From the NCBI GenBank assembly GCA_021287165.1, contig JAJTAY010000023.1, positions 1 through 64,000 of the forward strand: a stretch of DNA of 64,000 nt, written 5' to 3'. The position numbers and the translations under genes were made by a program. The notes beneath the pieces were generated by a model. It saw nothing but the letters and a program-made list of their open reading frames with translations, searched no databases and had not been told where the DNA came from. Positions 62,397 to 64,000 of this stretch are shown in pieces. The stretch's first letter is position 1. Each line of letters begins with the position of its first letter. This DNA is from Bacteroidia bacterium (GTDB lineage Bacteria > Bacteroidota > Bacteroidia > Bacteroidales > F082).

Positions 62397-64000
62397 TTAG
62401 TGTACTTCACGCTTTTGGTAGTGGGTGTGCAGCAGCTGGTGGCTTTTGTGACCCAGCGGCTTGCCGAGGAACTTGTCGTAAAGTTCTACGATGTAGGGGT
62501 TTTTATGCGAAACCTTGATGGCATCCTTTTCGTCGATGTCGTAGAGCGAGGCCATACGCGCCTTCACTGCTTCCTCGTCGGTGCCAATGGGCTGTCCGCC
62601 ACCATTGATGCAGCCGCCGGGGCAGGCCATCACTTCGATGAAATGGATGTCCGACCGGCCGTTGCGAATCTCGTCAAGCAGAACTGATGCGTTCTTCAGG
62701 CCACTCACGACGGCTACGCCAACTTCGAGGTCGCCCACCTTTACACGGGCTTCCTTTCTTCCCTCGAGGCCGCGAACGGCTCTCACCTGAAACTTCACCA
62801 TCTCCTTACCTGTAATCAGGAAATGTGCGGTGCGGATGGCAGCTTCCATCACCCCGCCCGAGGCGCCGAAAATCTTACCGGCCGAGGAGCGTGTGCCCAG
62901 GGGTGAGTCGGCTATTTCGGGTTCCAGCTTATTGATGTCGATACCAAAGAGACGGATTAGTCGTACCAGCTCGCGTGTTGTAAGCACGGCGTCAACGTCC
63001 GAAATACCGTTTTGGGTCATCTCTTCGCGCTGCTGCTCAAACTTCTTGGCGGTGCAGGGCATGATGGAAACGGAATAGATGTCTTCGGGTGCAATGCCTT
63101 CTACCTGAGCAAAATAGCTCTTGATGATGGCGCCCATCATCTGTTGTGGCGATTTGCAGCTCGAAAGGTTGGGCAGGATGTCGTGACCAAATTCTTCGGC
63201 GTATTTAACCCAACCCGGGCAGCAGCTGGTGATCATGGGCAGGGTTCCGCCATTGGTTATGCGGTGCACCAGCTCTGAGGCTTCTTCCATGATGGTGAGG
63301 TCGGCCGAGAAAGAGGTGTCGAATACGTAGTCGAAGCCAATGCGACGGAGCGCTGCATTGAGCAGCCCGATCACGTTTTGTCCGGGTTTCATGCCAAACT
63401 CCTCGGCGAACGATACGGTGATGCTGGGGGCATATTGCACCACGACGGTTTTCTTTGGATTGCCCAGCGTATCCTTGATTTCGGTAATGTGAGGTTTTTC
63501 CTTGAGGGCTCCTGTGGGGCAAACCATGATACACTGGCCGCAGTTGACACAGGTGCTCAGGTTGAGGCCATGATTGAATGAAGTGTTGATGAGGGTTTTA
63601 CTGCCGCGACCTACGAAGTCGATGGCCGAAACCCCTTCGATTTCTTCGCACACGCGCACACAGCGGCCGCAGAGGATACACTTGGCCGGGTCGCGCACAA
63701 TACTGGCGCTCGAAACATCGAGCTTATAGTTGTTCTTGTTTCCGCTGATGCGGCGCTCACGCACATTGAGGTCCTCGGCAAGATTCTGCAGCTCGCAGCT
63801 ACCGTTGCGCTCGCAGTAGAGACAATCGTCGGGATGGTTCGACAGCAGCAGCTCCACAATGGTTTTGCGCGACTCTACCACACGGTTGGAGTGGGTTTTG
63901 ATGCGCATACCATCGGTGATGGGCTCGGAGCAGGCCGGAACGAGGTTGCGTCGGCCTTCCACTTCAACCACGCACATACGGCACGAACCGGTAGGTATCA
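62397..64000 (-). CDS. hydA: [FeFe]-hydrogenase catalytic subunit (HydA/HndD type), partial
   Basis: The gene runs off the window end: the frame stays open through IPTGSC before the first visible Met at 63977, so the N-terminal 2Fe-2S domain is incomplete. From that Met, an HxxxCxxCxxxxxC motif (His48, Cys52, 55, 61) and two [4Fe-4S] motifs (Cys100-110 and Cys143-153) precede the H-cluster domain. All three signatures are standard: TSCCPGW, MPCTAKKFE and MACPGGCINGGGQP. This architecture fits NAD(P)-linked or bifurcating multimeric hydrogenases, whose flavin subunits would lie beyond the window. It is likely cytoplasmic and leads the cluster toward hydG, hydF and hydE. Confidence 0.95.
   Translation of the reverse strand, partial: IPTGSCRMCVVEVEGRRNLVPACSEPITDGMRIKTHSNRVVESRKTIVELLLSNHPDDCLYCERNGSCELQNLAEDLNVRERRISGNKNNYKLDVSSASIVRDPAKCILCGRCVRVCEEIEGVSAIDFVGRGSKTLINTSFNHGLNLSTCVNCGQCIMVCPTGALKEKPHITEIKDTLGNPKKTVVVQYAPSITVSFAEEFGMKPGQNVIGLLNAALRRIGFDYVFDTSFSADLTIMEEASELVHRITNGGTLPMITSCCPGWVKYAEEFGHDILPNLSSCKSPQQMMGAIIKSYFAQVEGIAPEDIYSVSIMPCTAKKFEQQREEMTQNGISDVDAVLTTRELVRLIRLFGIDINKLEPEIADSPLGTRSSAGKIFGASGGVMEAAIRTAHFLITGKEMVKFQVRAVRGLEGRKEARVKVGDLEVGVAVVSGLKNASVLLDEIRNGRSDIHFIEVMACPGGCINGGGQPIGTDEEAVKARMASLYDIDEKDAIKVSHKNPYIVELYDKFLGKPLGHKSHQLLHTHYQKREVH

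Overview
The window comes from a member of the Bacteroidota, probably an anaerobe. Three things seen in the sequence point there: a 2444-residue SprA-type gliding/type IX secretion protein, two secreted proteins ending in type IX (type A) sorting domains, and repeated promoter boxes of the form TAnnTTTG with few strong Shine-Dalgarno sites. The gene order maeB / ruvA-sprA-gcvH-vanZ-tonB is also typical of the phylum. Most of the window has mixed GC content with GC-rich coding regions. About 3.5 kb (23.0-26.6 kb) is visibly AT-rich and holds unfamiliar genes. No rRNA, tRNA, CRISPR array or insertion sequence was recognised.

Region 1 (0-12.5 kb) is fatty-acid metabolism. A MarR-type regulator leads an apparent operon of fadN, fadA, fadE, a DUF4442 hotdog protein and a long-chain acyl-CoA synthetase, closed by a strong terminator. 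A nitronate-monooxygenase-like flavoprotein follows, then a short-chain acyl-CoA dehydrogenase with etfB and etfA. Region 2 (12.5-23 kb) holds queD, a secreted nuclease, a divergent MntP-like membrane protein, a free methionine-R-sulfoxide reductase, a small carbohydrate-binding-like protein, tryptophanase with a structured leader, an ECF sigma factor with a very small partner, a GIN-domain lipoprotein, and a three-gene sugar uptake/activation cluster (symporter, nucleotidyltransferase, kinase).

Region 3 (23-38 kb) has the AT-rich island, a hybrid histidine kinase, cysS, threonine dehydrogenase, several small proteins, a DEAD-box helicase, a methyltransferase and malic enzyme. Region 4 (38-55 kb) has ruvA, sprA, gcvH, a VanZ-like protein, tonB, class II aldolase, a second hybrid kinase and a three-gene biotin-dependent acyl-CoA carboxylase, most likely propionyl-CoA carboxylase.

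Region 5 (54.9-64 kb, minus strand) is the most distinctive part. It is a collinear [FeFe]-hydrogenase cluster: hydA (cut by the window end), a histidine kinase fused to a hydrogenase-like H-cluster domain, a lone receiver, a receiver-kinase protein, then the maturases hydG, hydF and hydE. The inferred picture is an H2-producing or H2-consuming enzyme made together with its own maturation machinery and a dedicated H2/redox phosphorelay. With beta-oxidation, Etf and propionyl-CoA carboxylation nearby, the window suggests an organism that oxidises acyl-CoA and disposes of reductant through hydrogenase. That link is inference.
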